Shown piece after piece: positions 35,681-47,472 of a DNA stretch of 64,000 nucleotides. The notes under the pieces were generated by a model, which was given only the letters and a program-made list of their open reading frames with translations, had not been told where the DNA came from and searched no databases. The stretch comes from Areca catechu. Its lineage: Eukaryota; Streptophyta; Magnoliopsida; Arecales; Arecaceae. Each line of letters starts with the position of its first letter. Position 1 is the first letter of the stretch. The translations under genes were made by a program, and so were the position numbers. The stretch is taken from positions 144,040,541-144,104,540 of the forward strand of contig CM038053.1 of assembly GCA_021397845.1 (NCBI GenBank), read 5' to 3'.

Positions 35681-37164
35681 ATTAGTGTATGAATTAATAA
35701 TTTAACCAAAAGACTTGGACTTTAGTCTAAAGGTTTCTCCCACTAATTTTTTAGATTGGTAGCCTCTAACTCCAATCCGTGAAAACACTTTTTCAAGTGG
35801 GTACTGAAATCCATTAGGCCTCGCATGAGCCCAACTTTGGCCAGCTCACCAATACGAGCCTAAAGGTAGGTTCGTAAACCAATTGTTTCCCTAAACAATT
35901 TTCAGTATTTAATTTTGCCCTAGAGAACATCGCAATCAGCCTTGGGGCCTCCTATTGTGGGTCTCTAGTTAGGTCCAACCATTAATATGACAAATCCAAT
36001 GCTTCCAGCTAACAAAAGACCAAGCCCGACTTTGGCCGGCCCACCTGGTCCCGTTAAGGAGGTTGCACTGAACCATCATTGATCAGATAGAAATTCCAGT
36101 CGCCGGATGTACACCCGTTCTTTGGAACTGTCGATGCACACCAAGCTTGTGGACACATTTCTAACTGACTTAATGAGAGGCTAAGACATTGTCAACTCCT
36201 TGACTTAGTCTTTTTAAGGACCTAATAATTTTAGAGAATTTTTTAATTATGACAGAAGAAAAGACAAGGACATAGATCAACCTCCCACTGAATCAATCAG
36301 ATTTCAAGAGGGTTGAACTAAATCAACAAACGATCCATGGGCACCTATAGATCAGTCAGACCGATCAACCTGGGTGACATGGGTTAACTCGAGTCATTGA
36401 ACTTTTCCAATCAGTTCTGGTCGACTCGACTAGCCAGGTAGGTGAGATCATGGGTGAGTATCCGCCATTAACCATCTTTCCTAGACACCAACCAAGTTGG
36501 CCAGGAAAGAGGTAGCCTCATACAACCATGATCACAATGCCAAACCTATACCTTGACACCAGTCGGTTTACCAGACTTGATCAGATTAGCCTAAAGACTC
36601 AGGCATCCACTGAGCCACTAATTGGATCCATTTTAGATGAACGGATCAACTAATCTAACTATTAGATAGTTCTAAAGAAGGGCCTTAAACAACTTTTGGT
36701 TAATCTTCTTGTTATCCGGTTCGACTAAACTTAGGTCTAACCCAGTTATGGATCCAACTAGTCAGCTAACCCAATTAACCCAAAATGGCTTATGCAAGTG
36801 TTTTAGATTTCATAAACCTAAAATATTTTAATAAGCCAAAGATTTAATTAAAACAATTTTTAATTAAGTCACAATGTAAAACATTTTTACATAACCAAAA
36901 AATCATGCATCAAGATATTTTACACATATTTTATATTCATATTAAACATGCCTAAAACTTGTGTCATCAAATCAAAACATTTTTAATTTTAATATTCTTT
37001 AAGGATCCTTCTGAAGAGGCCAACACAGACGAACCGCATCGTGTCAAAGACACACGATCATGGTGAAGGTCTCAACTAGGTTCCAAAAAGAAGTTTGGAC
37101 ACAAATTAGTTTAAACCAATTTTAATCTATTAAACATGCATACTAGATCAGATTACACATGCAA
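35681..37164 (-). other. Copia B 5' untranslated leader
   Basis: Noncoding, co-linear with 7118-8629 of element A. Near 36900-37150 small deletions and substitutions distinguish the two. Confidence 0.8.
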
Positions 37165-37180
37165 CCTGGCTCTGATACCA
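37165..37180 (-). other. Primer binding site of Copia B, initiator tRNA-Met type
   Basis: Sense TGGTATCAGAGCCAGG, one base from the LTR. Confidence 0.95.
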
Positions 37181-37181
37181 T

Positions 37182-39527
37182 TGAAAGAAACAGGTGCAGG
37201 AGGTTTGACATGAACCTACACTAGGCATGCAAACAGGGCACGGGAGCACAGTGGATTTTAAAACATTTTTAAAAATCCGCGCAGCAAAAAATTGCTCCGC
37301 CCAGAAACTAATCTAATTCTAGTTGCAATTAGGCATGTAAAATGATATAAAATATTTATAAAATATTTGAATTAAAAATTCAAAACATGCATGATAAAAA
37401 AAAATAATTTTTATACCTTATTCTGGCTAGAATAACCATGGGATAAACCTGGAATAAACTAGAATAACTGGAATAAAGTTATTCTAGTCATCGTCGTCCT
37501 TGGAACTCTATTTTTGGCTTGCAAAACTTCATCGGAACACCACCTTCTGGACCTCCGTTTGCTCCCAAATTCGACAAACGGCAACTTGGACAAGTGCTCT
37601 TCAATCTCCAATTGAAATCTACAAGAAATGGTTAGCCAAATAATTATAAAAAATTACCAAAGTCTGCTGCCAGATTTCTGCAACAAAACCGGGCAGCAGA
37701 CTTTGGTCTTCGTTTTGGAGTGGTTGGGGCGATCCCGGTTCGCGTAGCTTGCTCCTAGGAGTAGAAGGATACTCTCTCTAGAGGGGAGACATGCCCAGTG
37801 CTCTCGGATCCTTCTCCACGCACGGTGCTAGCCGCTGGAAGAGAGCTTCACGGTCACAGGAATTCTGCAACAGGGCAGAACTGAGCACTTGAAACAAGGG
37901 ATTTAAAGCCTTGTTTCTCTCCCTCACAAGCTCCTAAACCCAGTCCCAAAGCTCTCCACTTAAGCCTCTCAAACACTCAAAGGAAGAAGGAATGAGACTC
38001 CCAAAAAAAACAGCACCCAAAAAATCTTGCTGGATGTTGCACGGTGATGAAGAAAAAAAACCATTCAGAAACAGAGCAATGGCTAGTATAAATAGGCAAC
38101 AGAGGGAGAGAGGGAGGTAGAGAGACAGAGAGAGGAAGAGGCAGCAGTTGCCTTTCACCATTAACCAGCAATAACCAAGGATTAATGGAAGGGTGGAGGA
38201 GAGGAAGGGACGCCCAACCGGCATCAAAACCTTGGGACGTTCGGCTTCATTTGGGACGTTTGGCATTCCACTCCCAGCGAAATGGAAAAAGACTGTGTAA
38301 ACGGTCATAAGGGAGAAGAAATAAAATCGGACCATTCCCAATAAATGGTTTAATCCCATTAAACCACTTGGTTCAATCCAATTGAACCGGTTCAAGCCCA
38401 ATTAAATTTGGTTCAATTGGTTCACAACCAATTGGAGGCCGAAACGAACTCCGATTCAGTTCAAAACTAATTCAAAAAAATCCTGGTGCAATGCTGGTCA
38501 ATCTGGAACAATTTTCGGTTGACACAGACAAGGGCAAGATGGGAAAAAAATAATTCTCAAAAATACTGTGACCATAAAACCGAGACGATTCCTAATCGTA
38601 ATCGATATCCGGATCAAAGAGTTATCCTCTGTGGCGTGTGACCTCATAGGTTCGAACCTAAACGGTAGCACTAGAACAATTTTAGTACCAGCACAGGAAA
38701 CCATCTAGCAATGGATCCCGGCGTCCAGATAGGTCGAAGATGCGGGAGCAAACTATCGAACCTCTGGCATATGGTTACCGTGTAATTCATCCCTTTGACC
38801 TCTAATGCTTAGGATGACTGAGATTGGGCTGCCAACCTAGACAGAGTCAGTCCACTACGTGTCTCAACCTCGCAAGCCCAGTGACTCTTCACTTGGGCTA
38901 CCCCGGCCGAGGATTTGCTAAATTGAGATACTACGAGACATTCAATCCAAACTGTTTGGACAGGTCAATTCCATCTTGGTCCATTATTGCTCCACAAGTA
39001 CTTTCCTGTACCCAGAAACCTTCCATCACCGGATTAAAAATCTGGGTAGTCTGGCACCAAAGCACAGGGAGTTGCTTGCAAGCTACCGTGATGACCTCAG
39101 GTCAGAGGGACACATATACCTATATCCAATCGTGAGTATCCCTTTGGCAGAAAGGGGGCTGCACGGAGTCACGTTCAATGAGATACCACATATCCCACTT
39201 GTAGATCACATCAGTATCACCACACTCATTTGGTCAAGAGGACAATCAAACGATGTGAACTACAACAACCTATACTTGATATATAGCCGTCCAGTACAAT
39301 ATATCCTTTGGTTGTGAACAGGGTTTAAGGAGCACTCGATACATCCTCTCTATATCGAAGTCAGTGTAGTCCTAAGGACTTCATCACATGGAAAGAGTTC
39401 ATTTCAGGGAAATACAATATATGATGAGCTACCAAAAATAATAATTTATTAATTCACAGAAAGAGTACAATACTGAGCTCAACCGCCTATAACCCAAGCG
39501 ATTGGCTTTGGGACATAATTCCCAACA
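37182..39527 (-). repeat. Copia B LTR (sense 5' LTR)
   Basis: 2,346 bp, partner of 29380-31727, followed by TSD ATAAA at 39528-39532. Confidence 0.95.
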
Positions 39528-40580
39528 ATAAAAGACTTAGCAAATTTTTGATTGAAAATGATTTTTCTAGAGGCCATGTTGATATTACCCTATTTTTGAA
39601 AAAGAAGAAAGATGACCTCTTAGTAGTACAAATTTATGTTGATGATATCATTTTTGGTGCTACTAATGAAACACTTTATCAAGAGTTTGCCAAGCTTATG
39701 CACGGAGAGTTCAAGATGAGCATGATGGGTGAACTAAACTTCTTCCTCATTCTTCAAATCAAGCAAACTAGAGAAGGGATCTTCATCTACCAAGCTAAGT
39801 ATACAAGAAAAATCTTAAAGAAGTTTGGGATGGAGATAATCAAGCCAATAGGTACACCTATTAGCCCTTCTTGTAAACTTGATAAAGATGAATGTGGTAA
39901 AAATATAGATCAAAAATTATATAGGGATATCATTGGTTCATTACTGTACTTGACTGCTAGTAAACCAGATATCATGTTTAATGTTTGCATGTGTGCGAGA
40001 TATCAGTCCGCTCCTAAAGAATCTCATTTAATGGTTGTTAAGTACATTCTTAGATATTTATCTGGTACTATTGATATTAGACCGTGGTACTCTAAAGATT
40101 CATCAATCGAATTAATTTGCCACTCTGATGCTGACTTTGTAGCGTATAAATTAGATGAAAAAGCACTAGTGGACTTGCCAATTTCTTGGAGTTAACTTAA
40201 TCTCATGGTTTAGTAAGAAACAAACTTTGGTTGTACTATCTACAGCTGAGGCTGAATATATTGCAGCTGGAAGTTGTTGTGCTCAAATCTTGAAAATTAA
40301 GCAATAACTTGAAGATTTTGGAATCAAATTAACTAAGACACCCATAAGATGTGATAACATAAGTACTATAAATTTGACTAAAAATCCCATTCAGCACTCT
40401 AAAAGTAAGCACATTAAAATTAGACATCATTTTAATAGAGATCACGTTGAAAACAATGATGTTATGCTTGAATTTGTGTGCTCTGAAATGCAATTAGCTG
40501 ACATTCTGACCAAACCTCTTCAAGAAGATTGGTTTTGTATGATTAGAAAAGAATTAGGGATCATCAATCCTTTTGACTAA
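39528..40580 (+). pseudogene. pol: Sirevirus C reverse transcriptase, part 2, and RNase H
   Basis: Resumes the frame of 28490-29379 after Copia B. It contains RLSKFLIENDFSRG, the catalytic box IYVDDIIFGATN, the MSMMGELNFFLILQI thumb block, and the RNase H region with HSDADFV, KKQTLVVLSTAEAEY and the C-terminal block NPIQHSKSKHIKIRHHF...ILTKPL. Stops or a frameshift occur at about 40195 and 40305. The end at 40580 matches the usual Copia pol terminus. Confidence 0.92.
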
Positions 40581-40718
40581 ATCTTAATAATTTTTCAAAT
40601 TCTTCTTGAAGTTTCTCTAATCAAATGTTCTTGAATATCATGTTTAGTTATTCATAATCTCTTGAAATTAATTTCTATAATTTTCTATGATTTTTCTATT
40701 TTTTTTGGATTTCTTGTC

Positions 40719-40790
40719 AAAGTGTCGACACTTTGAAGTGTCGACATCTCAAGTGTTGACACTTAACCTGATGTCATTAGTCGATACTTG
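40719..40790 (+). repeat. GTGTCGACACTT palindromic cluster before the env-like region
   Basis: Three close copies of AGTGTCGAC/GTGTTGAC, one forming the palindrome AAGTGTCGACACTT. The motif resembles the array in the element's own LTR U3. Confidence 0.7.
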
Positions 40791-41034
40791 AACGGTGAAA
40801 ACCCGAGAACAAATAGGGAAACCGATCATTCTTCTTCCCATTTTTCTTTAATCCCTTGAGCCGACTCACCTTAGATCAGTTTTCCAACACTCCATTACTC
40901 TTTCATCATTATTCTATTTGCCCGATTTCTTGTTTAAAGCTATTTCCTCCCACCTTTCCACCATTTTCTCATGATTTCACCATGAAATCCCTGTTCTTTT
41001 TACCCTAGGCTATTTCTATTCTTTTTTTCTGGAA

Positions 41035-42211
41035 ATGGATCCCCAAAAGCAAGTTGTTAGGAGACCTCGTCTGTCAATTCAGGAGGCCGAGCGATGCACG
41101 AAGGCATGACATGAGGATCCAGCAATAGTGCAGCCCCAAGCACAGCAGAGCACTCTAGTCAGACCACCCATCTCAGGAGCTGATAGGATGGCCTCCATGG
41201 CCATAATTAAAGGATGACGGGTTGATTTTGACTTCTTAGATCAGTAACATTTCCATATTGGAGACCGACTGAGGGTTGCTGGGTTAACACATTTCTGCTC
41301 TTTGACTGAGAGATTTTATCCTAGCTTGATTAAAGCGTTCCACGATACTTTAGCCAGAGAAGCAGATGGTTGGATCACTGAGGTTCGAGGTACTAAGATT
41401 CCACTTATAGCTGAGGTGTTGAGCAGAGCTTGGGAGATCTCCATGAGAGGGTCAGTGGTGGACTCCTTAGTAGATAGATTCAGCAGACTCAAATGTGTCT
41501 TTGAGACTGATGAGTTGAGAGAGGGAGATACAGTAGTTGCATCTAGACTCTCACCAGAGATGAGGCTGTAAAATCATATCGTCGCCCAGATTCTTCTATC
41601 GAAGATCGGACACTTTGACTTCATCACAAAGCGAGAGCTGTTGGTTATGGTTTCATTGATTCAGTGCACTCCAATATGCCTCCTGGGTTTGATGGTGCAT
41701 CAGATGACTGAGGCTGCTTCAACTCGGAGACTTTGTTTGCCCTATGGTATGGGCTTGAATATCATGTTCCGAGCATATGGCATCGTCATGGAGAGCCATT
41801 CCGGCAGCTACTACATACAGATGTCTACGATGAGCATTTCATACATGGGATGGGATTTCATCTACATGGAGGACATTGGAGATAGAGGATCTCCGATCAT
41901 GCTACTGAGGCAGATGAGGATGCCATTGAGGAGGAGCGGATTTATACTGATAAGACAAGGCCATCTGAGCCATAGAGAGATTCCAGATTCTCAGCCAGAG
42001 CCATCCATTTTGGCACAGACAGAGGTGCCACCTCCCAGAGACACTAATGTGGATAGGATCACCCGCTTAGAGATAGACACTATGATTATCAGATAGCGAG
42101 TCGACCAAATTCATTTGGAGATGAGAGTGGATCACATGGTTTCAAACAGAGTATTTCTACTATACTGGCTGCGCTGGAGAGGTTGACTTCTAAGAGAGCT
42201 TCAGCACCTTC
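41035..42211 (+). pseudogene. Sirevirus C env-like region, part 1
   Basis: Begins at ATG of MDPQKQVVRRPRLS and hits a stop after 24 codons. Downstream open pieces (41302-41571 and 41641-42096) show FYPSLIKAFHDTLAREADGW, the VRGTKIPL block and VAQILLSKIGHFDF. These resemble the plant-transposon / env-like domain that follows pol in Sireviruses. No signal peptide or transmembrane segment is visible, so calling it an envelope would go beyond the evidence. A role in cell-to-cell transfer has never been shown for such regions. Broken by stops and then by element E. Confidence 0.7.
42207..42211. other. Target site duplication CCTTC of element E, left copy
   Basis: CCTTC here and at 47468-47472. 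Confidence 0.9.
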
Positions 42212-43759
42212 TGGTGGGGGCACCAGGATCAGACATAGATTACTGGGACCTATCCGGTTTACTTAGCCATGTGTCATTTTTGTAAGCAAATAAGATTGAG
42301 TCCTGTAATAAGTTGAGACTAGTTGATTTATCTCAATCCTAGTCAGTCATTGAATCCTATACTTGAGTATTAGTCCAGTGATAGTCCAATTTTTGTACAA
42401 GAGAAAATGTTACCCTATTTTGGAGTTCCACCAGGCCTCACCCAGGAGCCAGAGGCATTCACATCAGCTTATGGGATCTTGTTTGATACCCTAGAGCCCT
42501 AGATACCCTTCAGATGCCCTGATTCCTTCCAAATGCTCTCTAGACGCCAGGATTCCTTCCAAATACCAAAGTATATTCCCAAACCAGGGCATATCATGAA
42601 TCCAGAGGTCCATCTGCACCCAGCCCAGGAGAAATCAAGCTTAAGTACCATGACAAAGCCTTTAAGAACCAAGATTCCAGTCTGATATCGGGAATATACC
42701 AGCCCAGGCACCCCAGCTTTTAGGAGGCCCAAAGCCCAGGTGCCCAAGCCTCTTTGGATGACCCCTTGCTGCCCCTTAAAGCCCAACACACCTAGGATAG
42801 GCATCCTCTATGAGTTGACCAAGTCCAAGCATGTGGAAGAGTTCAAATGAAAGAAGGAAAGCTAGTTTTATTTCATTCAACCTTCTAATCCTAGTTCTAG
42901 GTTTATTTTATAATCTTTCTCCCACTTAAATTATATAAACCTATCCTAACTAGGAGAGGGATGAAGTCCAAATAAGGAGAGGGCATGGGAACTCTATAAA
43001 TACCCCACCCCTCCTTCTCTTGTAATCAATTATCTTTCATGAAATCAAATTGTTGTTGAATTGTTTCCAGACTCTGGTGTTCTTTAGTTTTTTTCTTGTG
43101 TTTGTTTCTTCACCTGGCTGAACCATATTCCTTAGTATTCTCCATGCCTAAGCAGCCATCCAAGCTTCCAAACATCAGCCACATCCAAGAAGAAGAGCCC
43201 TAAAGATGCCCCAGATCCAGAGCTACTTCTTCTTTCCAGCTGCTAGCCCTAATCCCCTTTCCTTTGTTTTCTTTCTTTCATATTTTGTTTCTTTTCATTG
43301 ATTACCTATTTCATGCCTAACCTTGATACTTGCAGGATCCCCGAAGTGTTTTCCCTCCCCAGAGGAGGCTTTCTTTGCCTTCAGGACCACCTAGATCAAC
43401 CTTTTATTTCAAGGGAACTAAAGCTTCATCATCCAAGCTCCAATCTGAGTGTTAAGTGATCTCTTCAATGGCTAGTTCTTCAATCTTTGACTGGTACAAA
43501 CTTCTCTACTCTTAATTTCTATTTTGATTGAAGGTTAGCTATCCTAAGCTGAGAATTTCTCAATTCTCGGGTCCTGACTTTTATTATTTTTCATGAGCAT
43601 GCCTACGATTATGATGATTCTTTGCATTTCTATTCATCTTGCTAGTCTTTACTTGATTTTAAAAATCTAGCCTACAAATTAAAATTATGAAAAAATACTA
43701 AAAAAATTAGTTTACTATTTTTCTTGCATATTTAGCAATCTTAGAGTCATCCCGCATCA
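42212..43759 (+). repeat. Element E LTR1
   Basis: TGGTGGGGGCACCAGG to TCATCCCGCATCA, 1,548 bp. TATAAATA at 42995-43002. A pyrimidine-rich R region follows. Confidence 0.93.
42995..43002 (+). promoter_or_regulatory. TATA box in element E LTR1
   Basis: ACTCTATAAATACCCCACCCC. Identical boxes are at 44816-44823 (LTR2) and 46705-46712 (LTR3). Confidence 0.65.
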
Positions 43760-43762
43760 GTT

Positions 43763-43775
43763 TGGTATCAGAGCC
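43763..43775 (+). other. Primer binding site of element E, internal 1
   Basis: TGGTATCAGAGCC, three bases after LTR1. The internal 2 counterpart (45583-45595) is decayed to TTAGTATTAGAGC. Confidence 0.92.
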
Positions 43776-43815
43776 TGCCCCGGAGTGTCCACCAACAAAC
43801 TGGCCAAATAGTGAG

Positions 43816-44030
43816 AAAAAGATTGAGAGAATCCTGGATGATCAAGCCATCAGTACCCGAAATAGAGGTTATCAAAGGTATTTGATCTAGTGGCAAGGTC
43901 GGCTAGAATCTAAGGACTCGTGGATCACCCGTGAGGATCTGCAGCACCTCAACCCAGACCTACTCAAGCAGTATGAGAGCCAAATTGACCCTTACTTGAT
44001 AGGATCGAGTTCCTCCCACCCCAAGAGAAT
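43816..44030 (+). pseudogene. Element E chromodomain relic 1
   Basis: Reads KKIERILDDQA, RGYQRYLI, stop, WQGRLESKDSWITREDL, HLNPDLLKQYES and the tail IGSSSSHPKRIG, which runs into the PPT and LTR2. This is the C-terminal chromodomain of chromovirus integrase, which in the family binds histone marks and directs insertion. A stop (TAG) sits where R or V would precede WQG. Only about 40 bases separate it from the primer site. Confidence 0.88.
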
Positions 44031-45580
44031 TGGTGGGGGCACCAGGATCAGACATAGATTACTGGGTCCTATCTAGTTTATTTAGCCATGTGTCATATTT
44101 TTGTAAGCAAATAAGATTGAGTCCTGTAATAAGTTGAGACTAGTTAATTTGTCTCAACCCTAATTAGTCATTGAGTCCTGTACTTGAGTATTGGTCCAAC
44201 GAGAGTCCAATTTTTATACAAGAGAGGAGGTTACCTTATTTTGAAGTTCCACTAGGCCTCACCCAGGAGCCGAGGCATTCATATCAACTTATGGGATCTT
44301 ATTTGACACCCCAGAGCCCTAGATACCCTCCAAATGCCCTGATTCCTTCCATATGCTCTCCAAATGCCCAAATTCCCTCCAGATACCCGAGTATATTCCC
44401 AAACCATGGCATATCATGAATCTAGAGGTCCATCTGCGCCCAACCCAGAAGAAATCAAGCTTAAGTACCAGGCCCACGTCTTTAAGAACCAAGATTCCAG
44501 TCTGATCCTTGGAATATACCATCCCAGGCACCCCAGCTTTCAGGAGGCCCAAAGCCCAGGCGTCCAAGCCACTTTGGATGACCCCTTGCTGCCCCTTGAA
44601 GCCCAACATGCCTAGGATAGGCGTCCTCCATGAGTTGACCAAGTCCAAGCATGTGGAAGAGTTCAAATGAAAGAAGGAAAGCTAGTTTTTATTTCATTCA
44701 ACCTTCTAATCCTAGTTATTGGTATATTTTGTAATCTTTCTCCCACTTAAATTATATAAACCTATCCTAACTAGGAGAGGGCTAAAGTCCTAATAAGAAG
44801 AGGGCATGGGAACTCTATAAATACCTCACCCCTCCTCCTCTTGTAATCAATTATCTTTCATGAAATCAAATTGCTGTTGAATTATTTCCGGACTCTAGTG
44901 TTCTATAGTTTTTTTCTTGTGTTTGTTTCTTCACCTAGCCGAACCCTGTTCCTTAGTATGCTCCATGCCCAAGCAGCCATCCAAGCTTCCAAACATCAGC
45001 CATGTCCAAGGAGAAGAGCCCTGAAGATGCCCCAGATCTAGAGCTACTTCTTCTTTCTAGCCGCCAGCCCTAATCCCCTTTCCTTTATTTTCTTTCTTTC
45101 ATATTTTGTTTCTTTTCATTGATTACCTATTTCGTGCCTAACTTTGATGCTTTTCAGATCCTTGAAGTGTTTCCCCTCCCTAGAGGAGGCTTTCTTTGCC
45201 TTCAAGATTACCCAGATCAGCCTTCTATTTCAAGGAAACTAAAGCTTCATCATCCAGGCTCCAATCTGAGTGTTAAGTGATCTCTTCAATGACTAGTTCT
45301 TCAATCTCTATCTGGTACAAACTTCGCTACTCTTAATTTCTGTTTTGATTGAAGGTTAGCTATCCTAAGCCGAAAATTTCTCAATTCTTGGATCCTGACT
45401 TTTATTATTTTGCATGAGTATGCCTGCGATTATGATGATTCTTTACATTGCTATTCATCATGCAAGTCTTTACTTGATTTTGAGAATCTAACCTGCAAAT
45501 TAAAATTATAAAAAAATATTTAAAAAATTAGTTTACTATTTTTTCTGCATATTTAGCAATCTTAGAGTTATCTCGCATCA
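44031..45580 (+). repeat. Element E LTR2
   Basis: 1,550 bp, with the same ends as LTR1 except TCTCGCATCA at the right. Preceded by the PPT in CCACCCCAAGAGAAT. Confidence 0.93.
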
Positions 45581-45918
45581 GTTTAGTATTAGAGCATGCC
45601 TCAGAGTGTCCACCAACAAACTAGCCAAATAGTGAGGAAAAGATTGAGAGAATCCTAGACGATCAGAGAAAATTAAAATTATAAAAAATATTTAAAATTA
45701 GTTTACTATTTGGCCAAATAGTGATGGCCAAATAGCCATCAGTACCCAGAATAGAGGCTATCAGAGGTATTTTATCCGGTGGTAAGGTCGGCTAGAATCT
45801 GAGGACTCGTGGATCACCCGTGAGAATCTGCAGTGCCTCAACCCAGAGCTACTCGAACAGTATGAGAGCCAAATGATCCTTACTCGACAAGATTAAGTTT
45901 CTCCTACCGTGGAAGAAT
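45581..45918 (+). pseudogene. Element E internal segment 2 with chromodomain relic
   Basis: Same primer-to-chromodomain junction as segment 1 (GTCCACCAACAAACTAGCC). It also carries an extra roughly 70-bp insertion at about 45665-45740, containing AAATTAAAATTATAAAAAAT and GTTTACTATTTGGCC, that copies the U5 end of the neighbouring LTR and repeats the CCAAATAGTGA motif. The chromodomain (RGYQRYF, SGGKVG frame-shifted, DSWITREN) is more decayed than in segment 1. Confidence 0.82.
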
Positions 45919-47467
45919 TGGTGTGGGCACCAAGATCAAACACTGATTACTGGGCCCTATCTAGTTTAGTTAGCCATGTGTCATATTTTTTTAAGCAAAT
46001 AAGATTGAGTCCTATAATAAGTTGAGACTAGTTGATTTGTCTCAAACCTAGTCAGTCATTGAATCCTGTACTTGAGTATTAGTCCAGTGAGAGTCCAATT
46101 TTTGTACAAGAGAGGAGGTTACCCTATTTTAGAGTTCCACCAGGCCTCACCCAGGAGCCAGAGGCATTCACATCAGCTTATGGGATCTTATTTGACACCC
46201 TAGAGCCTTAGATACCCTCCAGATGCCCTGATTCCTTCCAGATGCTCTCCAGATGCCCTGATTCCCTCCAGATATCATAGTATATTTTTAAACCAAGGAA
46301 TATCATGAATCCAGAGGTCCATCTGCACCCAGCACAAGAGAAATCAAGCTTAAGTACCAGGTCCAAGCCTTTAAGAACCAAGATTCCAGTCTGATACCTG
46401 GAATATACCAGCCCAGGCACCCCAGCTTTCAGGAGGCCCAAAGCCCAGGCGCCCAAGCCACTTTGGATGACCCCTTGCTGCCCCTTGAAACCCAACATGC
46501 CTAGGATAGGCATCCTCCATGAGTTAACCAAGTCCAAGCATGTGGAAGAGTTCAAATGAAAGATGGAAAGCTAGTTTTTATTTCATTCAACCTTCTAATC
46601 CTAGTTCTAGGTTTATTTTGTAATCTTTCTCCCACTTAGATTGTATAAACCTATCCTAACTAGGAGAGGGCTGAAGTCCTAATAAGGAGAGGGCATGGGA
46701 ACTCTATAAATACCCCACCCCTCCTCCTCTTGTAATCAATTATCTTTCATGAAATCAAATTGCTGTTGAATTGTTTCCAGACTCTGGTGTTCTTTAGTTT
46801 TTTTCTTGTATTTGTTTCTTCACCTGGCCGAACCCTGTTCCTTAGTATTCTCCACGCCCAAACAGCCATCCAAGCTTCCAAACATCAGCCATGTCCAAGA
46901 AGAAGAGCCCTGAAGATGCCCCTGATCCAGAGCTACTTCTTCTTTCCAACCACCAGCCCTAATCCCCTTTCCTTTGTTTTCTTTCTTTCATATTTTATTT
47001 TTTTCATTGATTACCTATTTTGTGCCTAACCTTGATGCTTACAAGATCCCCAAAGTATTTTTCCTTCCCAGAGGAGGCTTTCTTTGCCTTCAGGACCACC
47101 TAGATCTGCCTTCTATTTCAAGAGAACTAAAGCTTCATCATCCAGGCTCCAATCTGAGTGTTGAGTGATCTCTTCAATGGCTAGTTCTTCAATCTCTGAC
47201 TGGTACAAACTTATCTACTCTTAATTTCTATTTTGATTGAAGGTTAGCTATCCTAAGCCAGGAATTCTTTAATTCTCGGGTCCTGACTTTTATTATTTTG
47301 CATGGGCATGCCTACGATTATGATGATTCTTTGCATTGCTATTCATCATGCTAGTCTTTACTTGATTTTGAAAATCTAGCCTACAAATTAAAATTATAAA
47401 AAAATATAAAAAAATTAGTTTACTATTTTTTCTATATATTTAGCAATCTTAGAGTCATCCCGCATCA
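45919..47467 (+). repeat. Element E LTR3
   Basis: 1,549 bp, TGGTGTGGGCACC to TCATCCCGCATCA, then TSD CCTTC. Confidence 0.93.
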
Positions 47468-47472
47468 CCTTC

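Larger units (their letters stand above)
29380..39527 (-). mobile_element. Copia element B, complete but dead, nested in Sirevirus C
   Basis: 10,148-bp minus-strand Copia element of the same family as A, with LTRs of about 2.35 kb, primer site, PPT and TSD ATAAA. The internal region is co-linear with A. Gag to integrase is a single open frame of 753 codons; RT-RNase H is broken by frameshifts and stops. The LTR resembles that of A at both ends but differs in the middle. Confidence 0.95.
42212..47467 (+). mobile_element. Chromovirus derivative E: three LTRs, two chromodomain-only internal segments
   Basis: Order on the plus strand is LTR1 (42212-43759), internal 1 (43760-44030), LTR2 (44031-45580), internal 2 (45581-45918), LTR3 (45919-47467), flanked by TSD CCTTC. 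Each internal segment has a primer site, a roughly 65-codon chromodomain relic and a PPT; gag, protease, RT and the integrase core are absent. A single TSD pair brackets the whole, so it entered as a unit or became tandem after insertion by unequal exchange between LTRs. Confidence 0.92.

Noticed and set aside
41035..42211. Env-like region as an infectious retrovirus envelope gene
   Set aside because: No signal peptide, membrane anchor or cleavage site is visible and the frame is broken; only family resemblance to the Sirevirus post-pol domain is supported.
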